From positions 2,728,001-2,792,000 of the forward strand of contig NC_063018.1 in NCBI RefSeq assembly GCF_020509005.1: a stretch of DNA of 64,000 nt, given 5' to 3'. Below, one piece after another: positions 1 through 11,060 of the stretch. Positions within the stretch are counted from its first letter, which is position 1. Each line of letters opens with the position of its first letter. Both the position numbers and the translations under genes were made by a program. Under the pieces are notes generated by a model that ran no database searches, was not told the origin of the DNA, and was given only the letters and a program-made list of their open reading frames with translations. This stretch comes from Fulvia fulva. Taxonomy: Eukaryota > Ascomycota > Dothideomycetes > Mycosphaerellales > Mycosphaerellaceae.

Positions 1-1726
1 CCGCGATAGTATACGAGGAAGTACTAAGATTAGGTGTCGTACTCGCTAGGTCGTACCTTAAAGTAGATTATAGCTAATATAGTAATAATAGCGAGATAGA
101 CCGGTACCGGCGTACTAGGCGTAAGTATAGAGAGCACTAATAGACGCGTTTATCGCGCGTCCCTTAATAGATTATCCTTCTTTACCCTACTATCCGATCT
201 ACCCGATAACGATAGCGCGAACCCGGTAACGTAGACTTAAGGACGTAAAGAGGATATCGTAAATAGACACCTTAACGAGAATAACTAGTACCGTAAGTAG
301 TATAAGAAGGTGTTCGACCAACTTAAGGCGATTAAGGAAGAGGAGGTCGAGATAGAGCTAAACTTAGCTAACCTATATAGGGCGGAGTTCATTAAGGATA
401 AGATAGAAGATAAGGGTACTAAGGTACCGAGGAAGAGGGGGGTCACTATCGACAACTTCTAGGAAGCCTTCGACTCGTTAAACGGCTTAAATATAGACAA
501 GTTTAAGAAGACGGTTAATGACTATCCCTAGTAGATCTATAAGATCCTCTATAATATCGAGTCTAATTACTAACGTACGTATAAGCTTAATACTACGCTC
601 GATATAGCTAACCGTATTAACCTCCGTAAGGCGTAAGATACTAAGGACTAGATAGACCGACTCGAGGATATAATCGATACGGAATAGGCGACTAGACAGT
701 CCCTAGAAGAGGAGGTTACGCGACTAAAGGAGGAGATCGCTAAGCGCGATAATACTATCGTTATCGACCTAGACGAGCTTACGAGGGCTAAAGTTATAAA
801 GAAGGTATATTGTACGTAGTATAAGGTAGCAGAGAGTAAGCTAGTAGAGACCGAGACTAAGCTCGTAGTAGCCGAGAGGCGTATTACTAAGCTTAAGAAG
901 TAAGAGAAGGACCGTAGCCGGTCTAAGGAAAAGTAAGACCTACTACCTTAGCGAACCGAGTCTAAAGAGTTACTAGAGCGTCGGTAAAATAGAGGAAAGC
1001 CTAATAAGAAGAAGTCGGACCCTAATTTATCGGACTTATTAGACGACGAGGACGACGGTAATAAGGGCCGTAAGAATAGCCGTAAGGACGGTAGTCGTAA
1101 GGGTAGGAAGAATCGCCCGAGTACCGACTTAGATAGTAACCCTATCTCCGTATATACGACTTACGACGCTAATATAACTACTAGTATCAAGTCCTCTAAC
1201 GAGCTAAAGGCCCCTACTAAGTTCGATTTAAAGAGCGACGATATTAAGTTCTAAGAGTAGTAGCGTACTACCGAAGCTAAGCTCTAGGCCTTAAAGTACC
1301 GTACCGTAAAGGACTCCCTTTAGAACGTCTAGAGCTAGTTAAAGAACGCTATATAGACCTATATCGACTTAAAGATCCCTAGTCTTACTAAGTCTACGGA
1401 AGGTACAACTACTTAGTACGCTTCTATAGATAAGATAATAGAAGATCTAGCCCGGCGCTACGGTACCCGTAATACCTATACTAATGCTATAACTAAGCTT
1501 AATAGTCTATAGTAGGGTAATGAGGAGAAGTTTAGTAACTTCTACCTATCCTTCCGTAAGAATACCGATATCGTTAACCTTAATAACGGCGCGAAGGAAA
1601 AGAAACTCGAGAAGGACTTCCTACTCCGTAAGTTAAACTCGCGCTACAACAACCGTATTATAAACGAGGACATAGTCAATATGACCCTTAAGCAAGTCGT
1701 GTCTACGCTATATAACTACGAGGAGC
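1..1726 (+). pseudogene. Gypsy-C gag relic (RIP-mutated), truncated by the window edge
   Basis: Remnant of the 5' part of a Ty3/Gypsy-type retrotransposon. It is recognised because the same sequence occurs inverted at about 24,540-26,240, where an LTR lies just upstream of it. Reading through the many TAG/TAA stops gives a gag-like polypeptide, with stretches such as KFDLKSDDIKF near 1,220, RRYGTRNTYTNA near 1,450 and KLNSRYNNRIINED near 1,630. CpA is almost absent and TpA very high, so no open frame survives. Similarity to the inverted copy stops near base 1,726 after the codons for LYNYEE, where other DNA begins. The 5' LTR would lie left of the window. The gag assignment is by pattern (charged, no enzyme motifs, upstream of protease in the other copy). 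Confidence 0.6.
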
Positions 1727-1790
1727 CTCTACTTTCTATATAGTAGGCCTATATATTGCTTAAATAATCGACCTGACGTCTATCGGCGCT

Positions 1791-2174
1791 ATCGCTAAAC
1801 ACGATATATTCGAAAGCCCTTATTAAGGCTATTCTACCGATCTATAAAGTAGGCTACTACCCCTAGAATTAAGGGAGTTCTACCTTATTAAATTTGGATA
1901 GCTTAAAGTTCTCTTTACCCTATTTCTTTAGCTCTATAGCTCTAAACGCCGCGGAGGTACCTAGCTATATTAGGTAACTCCTAGGTAATAGTAGCCTAGG
2001 CTACGGTACTACCGGCGCCTACGGCTCTATAGGCGAAGCTCTCCTAAGACAACTAGTAGTAACTTATAGAGGACGTAAAAAGTATAGAAACTAACGATTA
2101 GCTCCTATACCCGTCTCTATAGGTAATGATCACTTAGCTACGTACGGCGCTAGTACTATCGTGTTACCGAGGGT
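1791..2174 (+). mobile_element. LINE-B 5'-end fragment
   Basis: This stretch is the inverted counterpart of about 6,740-7,117, the 5' end of the LINE-B copy on the minus strand. Shared blocks include the one around 'ttaaggctattct' (1,823-1,835) and the one around 'ttaccgaggg' (2,163-2,172). Differences are largely C/T and G/A. It breaks off at base 2,174, where the (ATCT)n tail of the minus-strand LINE-B begins. It is either a truncated LINE-B or the left part of a copy that was invaded by a second one. Confidence 0.6.
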
Positions 2175-5100
2175 AATAGATAGATAGATTTGTCATTCCC
2201 CTGTTCTAGGACCCTATCCGGCCTATATAGGTATATATCTATTGTTATGTATAAAGGGAAACCTAAATAGGTGAAAACCCTTCCCGCCCCTAACTTCTCC
2301 TTATCTAGATTAGCTTTCCCTCTAAACGTACGTAGTCTATATCACTACCCCGTTAGCCCCCGCTCCTAGCCGGTCTCGTCGCGCTACGTCGTGTCCTCTC
2401 TTCCTATACTACTCCTACTAGGCGGTACTGTTCTAGCTAGCCCTTCTCTAGTATCTAGTTCGTAATGCGCCGTAGGTCCTTAGCGTTGTTAAGAAGTGCC
2501 CTAATCGTCCGGTTCCTCGCCTTTACTATCCACTCCCCCCTTCCTAGCGACCACCTCGGACAGACGAGGAGTACGTGCCGTACGTTCTAGGAGCGATAGC
2601 CGTAGGGGTAGCTAGTATTCGTATATCCTAGAACCTTCCTCTATAATGAGTACCCCTAGAGGCCGATATGTTTGCTTTGTAGTTAGGTTGCTATACTACT
2701 CTATACCCTCGTAAGGCGGTAGTAGATAAGCTTCGGGGGGTGCTTAACCGCGGATTTTGTAGCTAACTATTCCTTAGGTTGTCCCGCTAGCTAAGGGCGT
2801 CCACTATGCCCTACAACCTAGTTGTTCTACCTCTCTTTCTATAGTTGCTCTATAAACGATTTCTTACCTTCCTATTATATTACTAGCTATTCGTCCCTTA
2901 CCCGGTAGTTCGGCTCGTTTCCGGGTTGAATACCCCTATACGCTAGTACTAATTCGCGGGCCCTTATAACTATACTAGCGATGACCTTCTATACTAGGTA
3001 CTATACCGACTTGCCTAAGTAGGAGGTCCGTAGTCCCTAGATATATAGGTCGATCGGCGGTATAGCGGTCTCGTACTTTAGCATCCTCGTTAGTGTCGAC
3101 TTATATACCCCGGTGACCTTCCTTAGGCATTGGTTTTAGATCTTCGCTAGCGGCGCGACGAGTCCCTTCGATAGGTAGGCCCTCTTGCCTAAGGACTATA
3201 CTTGGCTACTATAGGTAAGGACTGGCCGTATAATAGCCGTATATAGAAGTCGTGACTACCGGAAGTCCGCCTCCTATATAGACGTAGTGAGCCTCTAGTA
3301 TAATACTATATTCTGTTTAGCTTTCCGTAATATTGCCTATACGTACTTCCTCTACCGTAGCGCCGGGTCTACCTATAGTCCGAGGATCCTAAGCTAATTT
3401 GCCGGGTTAGTCGTGTACCTCTATATCTAGATAGAAGCTTATATATTATAGAACCGTAGGCGCCGCGTAAAGTGTATTAGATTATACTTTTCTAGGGCAA
3501 ACCGAGCCCCGTGCCTCCTAGCCTAGTCCTCGCAGATCTTATGCTTCTCTTCTAGTAGCCTACAGTTCTCCTTAGTCGAGGAAGACTACGCTAGGATGTT
3601 TATGTCGTCTACGAAGCCGCTCGTAGCGGTGTTCTAGGATTCTAGGGCTAGGAGTAGCGTCGCTATAAAGAAGAGGAATAGAATAGGTACTAGCGTTAAG
3701 CCTTACGGGATTCTAGTATAGACTGCTTAAAATAGGCTTCTATACTAGCCGACTAGGATCGACGTACTACGGTTTTAGAGGTAGGACCGTACGAAGTTGA
3801 CAAGCTACTTAGGGAGTCCTTTCGACCTTAGGATATAGAGTAGCCGCGGGTATAACACGTAGTCGAAGGCTCCCGATATGTCTAGGCTAAGTAAGGAAGC
3901 CACCTTATCCCTATTCTTATACTAGATAGCCTTTACCTAAGAGGTGATAAGTTCTATCGCGGATAGCGTCGATCGCTATAGGCGCGTACCTATCTAGGTG
4001 TCCGGGAGTAGGGAGTGTTCCTCTACCGCCTCGGAGAGTCTCGTTATAACTAGCTTCTTAAGCGCCTTCCTAAGAGTGTTAAGGAGCGCAATTAGGCGGT
4101 ACGACTTCACCTACGTATAGTCTTCCTTCTACGGCTTACGTAGGACCACTGTCGTCGATTGTTTAAAAGCTATCGGGTAGTATCCGGTCTGTAGGTAGGC
4201 GTTAAAGATCGCTATAACTACTAGGGCTAGTTGATCTCTACACTTCTTTAGTAGCTCGTTTAGGATCCTATCCGGCCCCGGGGCTTTCTTCGCCGGTAAC
4301 TTCCTTAGTATAGCGGCAACTTCTCCCTCGGACACCTCCTATTAGACCGCGATACTAGGGGCTAGGGGAGTAGAGCTGTTTATGTCGCTTAGATTAGCCT
4401 CGACTAGGGGCGGGAAGAACTTGCTAGCTAGTAGACGCGCCTTGGCCTCGGGGTCGCTAACCGGGCTACTAGGCGATTATAGCGCTAGGATAGAGAAGGA
4501 GGGGCCCTATATAGGGTCCTGTCGGGCCTATTTCGCTAGCTTCTACATCCTCTCTAGCTTGCCGGTAATTTCTTCTACTATAGCCCTCTAGCCGACTACT
4601 TTCTCCCTTCGTATTATAGCTTTCTTCTATTAGTATGCCTCCCTATATACGTTCTAGGCCTCCTCGCTATAGCTGCTCGTCTATACCCGGCGAGCTCTCC
4701 TTACTTCTCTTACTACCGTAGTGCACTCCGGCGTCTAGTATAGTTTAGACTATATCGTTAGTTAGGTAAGCGGAACGTGAAGTAAGGTCGCTTTTCTTAT
4801 TTCGTCTATTAACCCCTAGACTACTTCGTCTATCTCGTCTTTACTATTGTATTGCTACTACGCGATCTAGACTAGCCTCTTAGAGTTATCGAGGTACGCC
4901 TAGATATTGGCCTAGTAGGCCTTTCCCTAGTTTAGCTTAGGGGTTCTCGCTAGTATACGTTATATCTATATCGTAATAGAGGTCCTAACTAGTATATAGT
5001 CTAACGACGTCTCGAGTTTATGTTCGATCCTATAGTAGGTTACCGTATAGTAGTAGCTATCTAAGATCTAGGAGAGGTCGATCGTGCCTTAGAGTCCCCC

Positions 5101-7117
5101 TCTCTTCTAGGTGCCTAGGTCCTTCGGGGTATTAAGGGCAATTACGTTGCTCGCTATTAAGTCGAGTACTTCGTCGGCTATAGGGTACGGCTATATAAGG
5201 CTTTCCTAGGAAGCGTAGTATATGTTAAAGTCTCCTACTACGATGTGGCACCCTTGTCTCTTGAGCGCACTGTCTAGGTGTCTATAGACCCCTAGGTCGC
5301 GGGTAGACCTCGAGGCTAGCGGTTATATATATAGGTTGTATATCTAGGTGCTACCTACGTAGAGGGAGGTAATATCGCCCCCGCCTTCTTCGTCTACGTA
5401 GTACACTACCTCCTAGTCGGATTCTAGTATGTCCTTGCTAATATAGAAGTACCTACGGGGTCTGCCGTCGCCTCGTAGGCATGTCGTATAGCCTAGTGAC
5501 TTATAGGTCGTTAGTCTCTTATAGTGCGGGTTAATCTATAGCTCCTAGATTATAAGGACGTAGTAGACGCGCGGGTCCGCCTCGTATAGGAAATGGTTCT
5601 AGACTATATCCTTACTATAGTTAACGTTATACTAGATAATGCTAAGCGTGTCGAGGCTAGTTATCGGCATCGATAATTATTTCCTCTATATCGTCCTATG
5701 TCCTACTACCCTATACGTCCTAGTCTACGCCTATCGGCTATATACTAAAGGGGAGCCGGGCCTAGTTAGATTCCCTCGCCGTAGCTAGTAGACCACGTGG
5801 CCTCCCGTACGCCCTAGGTTACGTATCCTTTATATCGTTCTCGGCCCTAGGGCGCTTATACCCGACCGCCGCTAGTTAGTTCCGGTATAGGCTAGCCTTA
5901 CGGTCGCCGTAGAATCTTAGGGCGACGGTTCTGTTTGTGATTACCTTGTTTTTCGCTAGTTTCCGCTATAGGCATTCCGTACTATACGATAGGTAGTGCC
6001 CCGGACAGTTCGCGTACCGTCTTGTAGTCGATATATAGTCCCTAGATATATAGTCTCCTATATAGTTCGAGTAGGCCTACTTATTTATATACGTGTAGGT
6101 TTGGTGTCTATACTATTAGCATTTGAAGCATTAGACACGAAAGGATAAGGAGTGCTTTTCTACTATCTTAAGGCTATATTACTAGACTAGGCCTTGTTCT
6201 ATCGCTAGATCCGCCGCTTTCGCGTCTTATAGCTATACGATTAGCGCAGAGGCCTTCTTGCCTTCTAGCCATTTCCTATAGAGCCAAGTCGCCTTCTAGA
6301 TTAGAGAGTTAAGAGTGACCGGGTTGTCCTCTTAGAGAGCGCGTAGGTGACCCTAGTTAGTTAGGTCAAACTCCTTAGGTATGTCGTAGACTAGGATCGT
6401 GAATTGTTTCGTTAAGACCTTTGCTAATGCCGTAACCTTAGATGCCTACTATAGCTATACCTCTAGGTACCTCCTAGTAGTAGTAGAGCTAGTATAGATC
6501 TATAGAGTACCGTTAGACTATTAGTTCACTACGACTACCCCTAGTTAGTTAATTCGTTAGGCGAGCTCCTTGTTCGATAGCTTCGTAACTTCGGCCTAGT
6601 CTTCCTTTACTATAATGCGGATCGTAACTATATCGTGCGTTAGGCGGGGGCCTAGTATCGATGCCGCGACCGATACCTAGCTATAGGGGTGTTGATTCCG
6701 GGTGGCCTTACTAATCGCCTAGGACGTCGTCCTTATTTCTTACTGCCCTCGGTAATACGACAGTACAAGCGCCGTACGTAGCTAAGTAATAATTACCTAT
6801 AGAGACCGGTAAGGGAGCTGATCGTTAGTTTCTATACTTTTTGCGTCCTCTATAAGTTGCTACTACTTATCTTAGGGGGGCTTCGCCTATAGGGCCGTAG
6901 GCGCCGTTAGTACCGTAGCTAAGGCTACTATTGCCTAGGAGTTGCCTAATGTAGCTAGGCACCTCCGCGGCGTTTAGAGCTAAAGAAATAGGGTGAAGAG
7001 AGCTTTAAGCTATCTAGATTAAATGAGGTAGAACTCCCTTAGTCCTAGGGGTAGTGGCCTGCTTTATATATCGTTAGAATAGCCTTAATAAGAGCTTTCG
7101 AATGTGTCTTATTTTGG
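2175..7117 (-). mobile_element. LINE-B: Tad-type non-LTR retrotransposon, RIP-mutated
   Basis: Non-LTR retrotransposon read on the minus strand. The 5' end is near 7,117. ORF1 (about 6,730-5,690) shows nucleocapsid-like Cys/His clusters. ORF2 probably starts at the ATG at 5,670-5,668. It encodes an endonuclease (about 5,670-4,900) and a reverse transcriptase: the segment KKAPGPDRILNELLKKC lies in the only short open stretch (4,335-4,129). A C-terminal CCHC-like finger lies near 2,540-2,600 with RHVLLVCPRW still readable; its first cysteines are now tyrosine codons, as expected from TGC to TAC changes. The 3' end is a short ATCT-repeat tail at 2,175-2,188. All frames are cut by RIP-type stops. 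I could not find a clear target-site duplication. Confidence 0.75.
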
Positions 7118-9480
7118 CGTAGAGATCGATGAAAAAAGCTCCTTTAGTCCTTCTTTTCTTAATAGTGAATATACGTGATCGATAACGATAATAATGACGG
7201 CCTAGGCCGTAGCGATAAGGACAAGGATCGAGGCCGCGATAATCGCCGCCGTAACGAGCGCTAAGAGACGGTACGTACTAGAGGAGGACGTACTTATCGT
7301 ATATAGATACCGCTAGTAGACCTCGCCGAGCGTCTTATTAATATCGACCGTACCTTAGAGCGTAGTATAGAGATCGGCAAGGGAGTACTAGATCCTAAGA
7401 AGTTTAAGAACAATACCGACCTATCTTTCGATAGTTAGTATACGAGTATCCTACTAAAGCTTATAGTAGCGACCTTCCGTACCGAGTAGGATGCCCTCCG
7501 CTTCCTATATAGATAGACTAATAGTAAAGTCTCGACTACTATTAAGCTACGTATCCCTATCCTAGGACATTAGTTATATAACGAGTTTAGTACCGGCGAG
7601 GAGCTACTAGACTAGATAACTCGATAGTACGACACCCGGAACGAAGCTATAAAGGCTATAGTCGATATTATAACCTATAAGTAGTAGTAGAAGGAATCCT
7701 TTATCGTATTCTTCGTACGTGACTCGAAGTTACGTACCTAGATAGACTAGGAGGATAATACCGAGCTAATACTATTCCGTAACCGCCTAAACCGTAAGTA
7801 CTTCGTTAAGACATTCGGCGACCGAGAGGTTAACCGTCGCCTAAATAGTATATAGGATATTATTAAGGAGTATACCGAGTTAGACGAGACCTTCTACGAG
7901 ACCGAGTAGCTATACCCTTAGTAGGATAATAACCGCCCTCGTAGTAGCGGCGGAGGAGGTAACTAGAACCTAGGCCCTACTAGTAACGTAATAACTACTA
8001 TAGCTACCGTAGCTAGCGCGACCGGCGCGATCGTACAGCGCCTACTATAGTACTTAGGTATTAAGAAGAAGGAAGACCTACTAGCATACCTTTAGAATCT
8101 ACTACCGCTTAACCGCGAGGGTCGCGAAGATCTAAAGAAGTAGGGCAAGTACTTCCGTTACCGTACCGGACTATATATTACTAGTAACCCCGAGTACGAG
8201 ATATATGGCTACGACGGCGACTACCGCCTACCTCGACTACGTAACGCGACTCCGAACTTAAGCGCCCTCGCTACCGAGTAGGGAAATGCCGGGGCTACTA
8301 CCTAAGTATAGTAGATAGTAGTTAGAACAAGAATTCGAAAGAGTATAAGATCGAGAGGTATAGAATATAAGAGACGGACTATAGCGGAGAACTTAAGATA
8401 TTAGCCTATATATTAGAACTATAGTTGCCGGATATATACCCTTATATAGTACTACCTATAATAATACAAAATAGAAAGGTACGAGGCCTACTAGATTCTA
8501 CTTTAACCTCTCTCTTTCTCGATTAGAAATATATACGCAAATATAACATCCCTCTAATACTACTAGTTTAGAGTAAGAACTTGATACTAGGCGATAGAAA
8601 GGCGAGTACTAGACGTATTATACACGTAGCCTTAGTCGACGTTATTATCGGCGGTTATTATTACGAGCAAATGATATACTACGTAACCGACCTCAAATAC
8701 GAGATTGTCCTCGGCCTACCTTAGTTAAGCTAGTATAACCCTAACATCTTCTAGGAAACCGGCGAAGTGGCCCTTAGATTAGACTACTACTTTAGTCACT
8801 ATCTTCGTAGGAAGACTTCGATAATAGTTTAGTCCCTAAACTACTAATACCGGTAACGTACGAAATATAGACTAGAGCCCTTTACCGGAGAGTCGCTAGG
8901 ATTTACGGTAGGAGGGGCGGAGTTAAACGTCTCGTCCTTATATATAGACGACGATAAGAAAGTAGACTATTAAGGCGTTAGTCGTTACGCTTAGGAGATA
9001 TATACGTACCGGCTAAGGGCCGAGTACTTCTATATTCTACCTACTAGTAACGAGTCTAGCGAAACGGATAGTAACGGCGAGTTAAAGCTAAGCGTAATGT
9101 TAGCTAACGACCTTAATTAGTTCCTAAATAAGCAATTTAACCACAACCCGAAGGAGAAGCTTCCGCCCGAGTACTATTATATTACGGACGCGTTCTTAGC
9201 TAAAGACTATAAAGGGCTCCCGCCTTATAGGCCGGGTATTAACTATAAAATCTATATTAAACCCGACGGCCTATAAGAGCCTCCTTACCGTAAACCCTAT
9301 AGGCTTGTACCGTAAGAGAATAAAGTAGTTAAGAAATAGGTCACTAAGTAGGAGAGCGAAGGGAAAGTCTATAAGGCTAGTTAGAAGACAAGCTAGTCCC
9401 TAGCTCCTGTTCTAGTAGTACGTAAGCTAGGAGGAGGACTCCGAGTATATATTGACTATCGAGGGCTAAATATAATAACT
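7118..9480 (+). mobile_element. Gypsy-B, 5' portion: gag, protease and start of reverse transcriptase
   Basis: Left part of a Ty3/Gypsy element interrupted at 9,492 by LINE-A copies and resumed at 19,446. Reading through RIP stops shows a gag of about 350 codons (7,250-8,300), with RQYDTRNEAIKAIVD near 7,620. A retropepsin-like segment follows near 8,560-8,850 (LILGDRKAS, then YEIVLGLP). The start of reverse transcriptase is at about 9,110-9,480 ([33 protein letters not shown]). The RT reading frame continues across the LINE-A insertion (IKNR | YPIPLI), which shows that both halves belong to one element. The 5' LTR is missing; the left boundary with LINE-B is approximate. Confidence 0.75.
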
Positions 9481-9492
9481 ATTAAGAATAGG
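9481..9492 (+). repeat. LINE-A target-site duplication, copy 1
   Basis: The 12-mer attaagaatagg immediately precedes the first LINE-A. It recurs at 14,606-14,617 and 19,434-19,445. It belongs to the Gypsy-B reverse transcriptase codons (IKNR). Confidence 0.85.
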
Positions 9493-9710
9493 CTCGGGTA
9501 CTAGGACGAGGACCATTCAATCGATAGCCCTTATCAAGACGAGCAATCTACTCAAGCAGTAGCGACCCGCCTGCGCTAGCGGCGGCGCAATTGTGATACA
9601 AAAAAACCCCAAAACCGAGGTCCCCTTCCCCTGAAGGCAGACCCTAGAATTGCGGAGTTGCGGAGGACAACTGCCCAATTAGGAAGCGCGACCCCGAACA
9701 ACAGCGAAGG

Positions 9711-11060
9711 ATGGCAACCAACGAGAGCCACAGCCTTGCGAACATTCTGCACCAAGAGTCAAACCGGGGAACAAACCAAGAAAAAACCCAGGACACAAGC
9801 CAAGGCCCACTATACAGAAAGCAGAGGCCAACGACAAACAACACAGCGTGGACGACCCTATATACGGAGGCGGAGAACTTACTAGGGGATGACGAACACC
9901 CAGCCCGGGCATATAAGAACACTATAGCACAGCTACTAGGAGCGCTAAAAGCGCTATCATACCAAATCCCGAAGACAATCCAACAAGTAACACAGAAGGC
10001 AGCCCAGAAACCAACTACATGGGCAACAGTAGCAGTAGGCAAGAATCAACCCCCTCCGAAGGCAAGTAAGGCGGTACGCCTATACATTACTGATCCGGCG
10101 GAGAAACAAGAAATCGCAGCCCTAACAAGCAAGGAGATTGTCGACAGAATCGGCCAAAAGGAGGTAGTTGGGGCGAGGGTAGAGGCAACAGGCGTAGTAA
10201 GACTCTTTACCGCACAAGAGTCTGATAGACGAAAGCTGGAGACCTATAAGGAGTGGACTACTAAAGTCGCGAAGTCGGCACGAGTCTCCTACTAACAGTA
10301 TACCGTCATCGCCCACGGGGTCCCTAGGACATTCAAGGTCGAAGACCTTCCCCACCTCCAAGTACAGAACCAGAACACCTCCCCAGGAGTACGACTAACG
10401 AAGGCGGCATGGCTGCACAAGACAGTAGACCGAGAAAAGACGCATTCATCGCTTATTATTTGGGTAGAGACAGCGGAACAAGCTAACCAGATATTAGACA
10501 ATAGGCTATTCTGGAACTGCGAGAGAATGGACACGGAGATCCATCAGAGCAGCCACAGGGTACTACAATGCTTCCAATGCCAACAGTACGGTCACATAGC
10601 CTCAAAATGCGGGGAGAAGACCCTAAGGTGTCCTCACTACGCAGGCCCACACTAGGGAAGGGAATGCCCAAAAAAGGAGAGCAGGTGCGCATGCTGCGGC
10701 AGAAGGCACCCAGCGTATTCAAGCCAATGCCCGGCTAGAATAGCAGCACAAGAACGAGCGAGACAAGCAAGGATCTCTACACTAGCTAGGTACCCCCAAC
10801 GACAGCAGGAGGGACCTACCGTGTACAAGGGCTTCGAGCCGAGCAAAAGGAAGAGGGCAGAAGAGACGAACAAGGGAACCCAACCGCAAACGCATCCACC
10901 TCCCGGTAGGCCTCGACACCTTAACCGGGCTGCTAACGAACTAGGCCAAATGCGAATCTTTGGGGCGCCCCAGCGGCCCTAGGGCCAGCCGGACAGCGAG
11001 ATACAGGCTCAGGAGACACAGCAGGTCAGCACGGAAATGGACCTCACGGATAACGAATGA
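9711..11060 (+). pseudogene. LINE-A ORF1: nucleic-acid-binding Gag-like protein, three nonsense codons
   Basis: About 450 codons in one frame from the ATG at 9,711 to the TGA at 11,058-11,060. The frame is interrupted by TAA at 10,293 and TAG at 10,652 and 10,979. Each can be explained by one transition from CAA, TGG or CAG, as expected from RIP. The C-terminal half has Cys/His knuckles near 10,570-10,730: CFQCQQYGHIASKC, then CPHY...H...C, then CACCGRRHPAYSSQC. In Tad/I-type LINEs such ORF1 proteins bind element RNA to form the ribonucleoprotein. The stop overlaps the ORF2 start as ATGA. The N-terminal third is polar and rich in Q, N and T. Confidence 0.85.

Noticed and set aside
4382..4591. 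Plus-strand open frame of 69 codons in LINE-B
   Set aside because: Lies antisense to the LINE-B ORF2 region and is open only by chance.
9644..10042. Minus-strand open frame of 132 codons opposite LINE-A ORF1
   Set aside because: A shadow of ORF1. The plus frame has Cys/His knuckles further on and the ORF2 overlap; the antisense frame has no domain.
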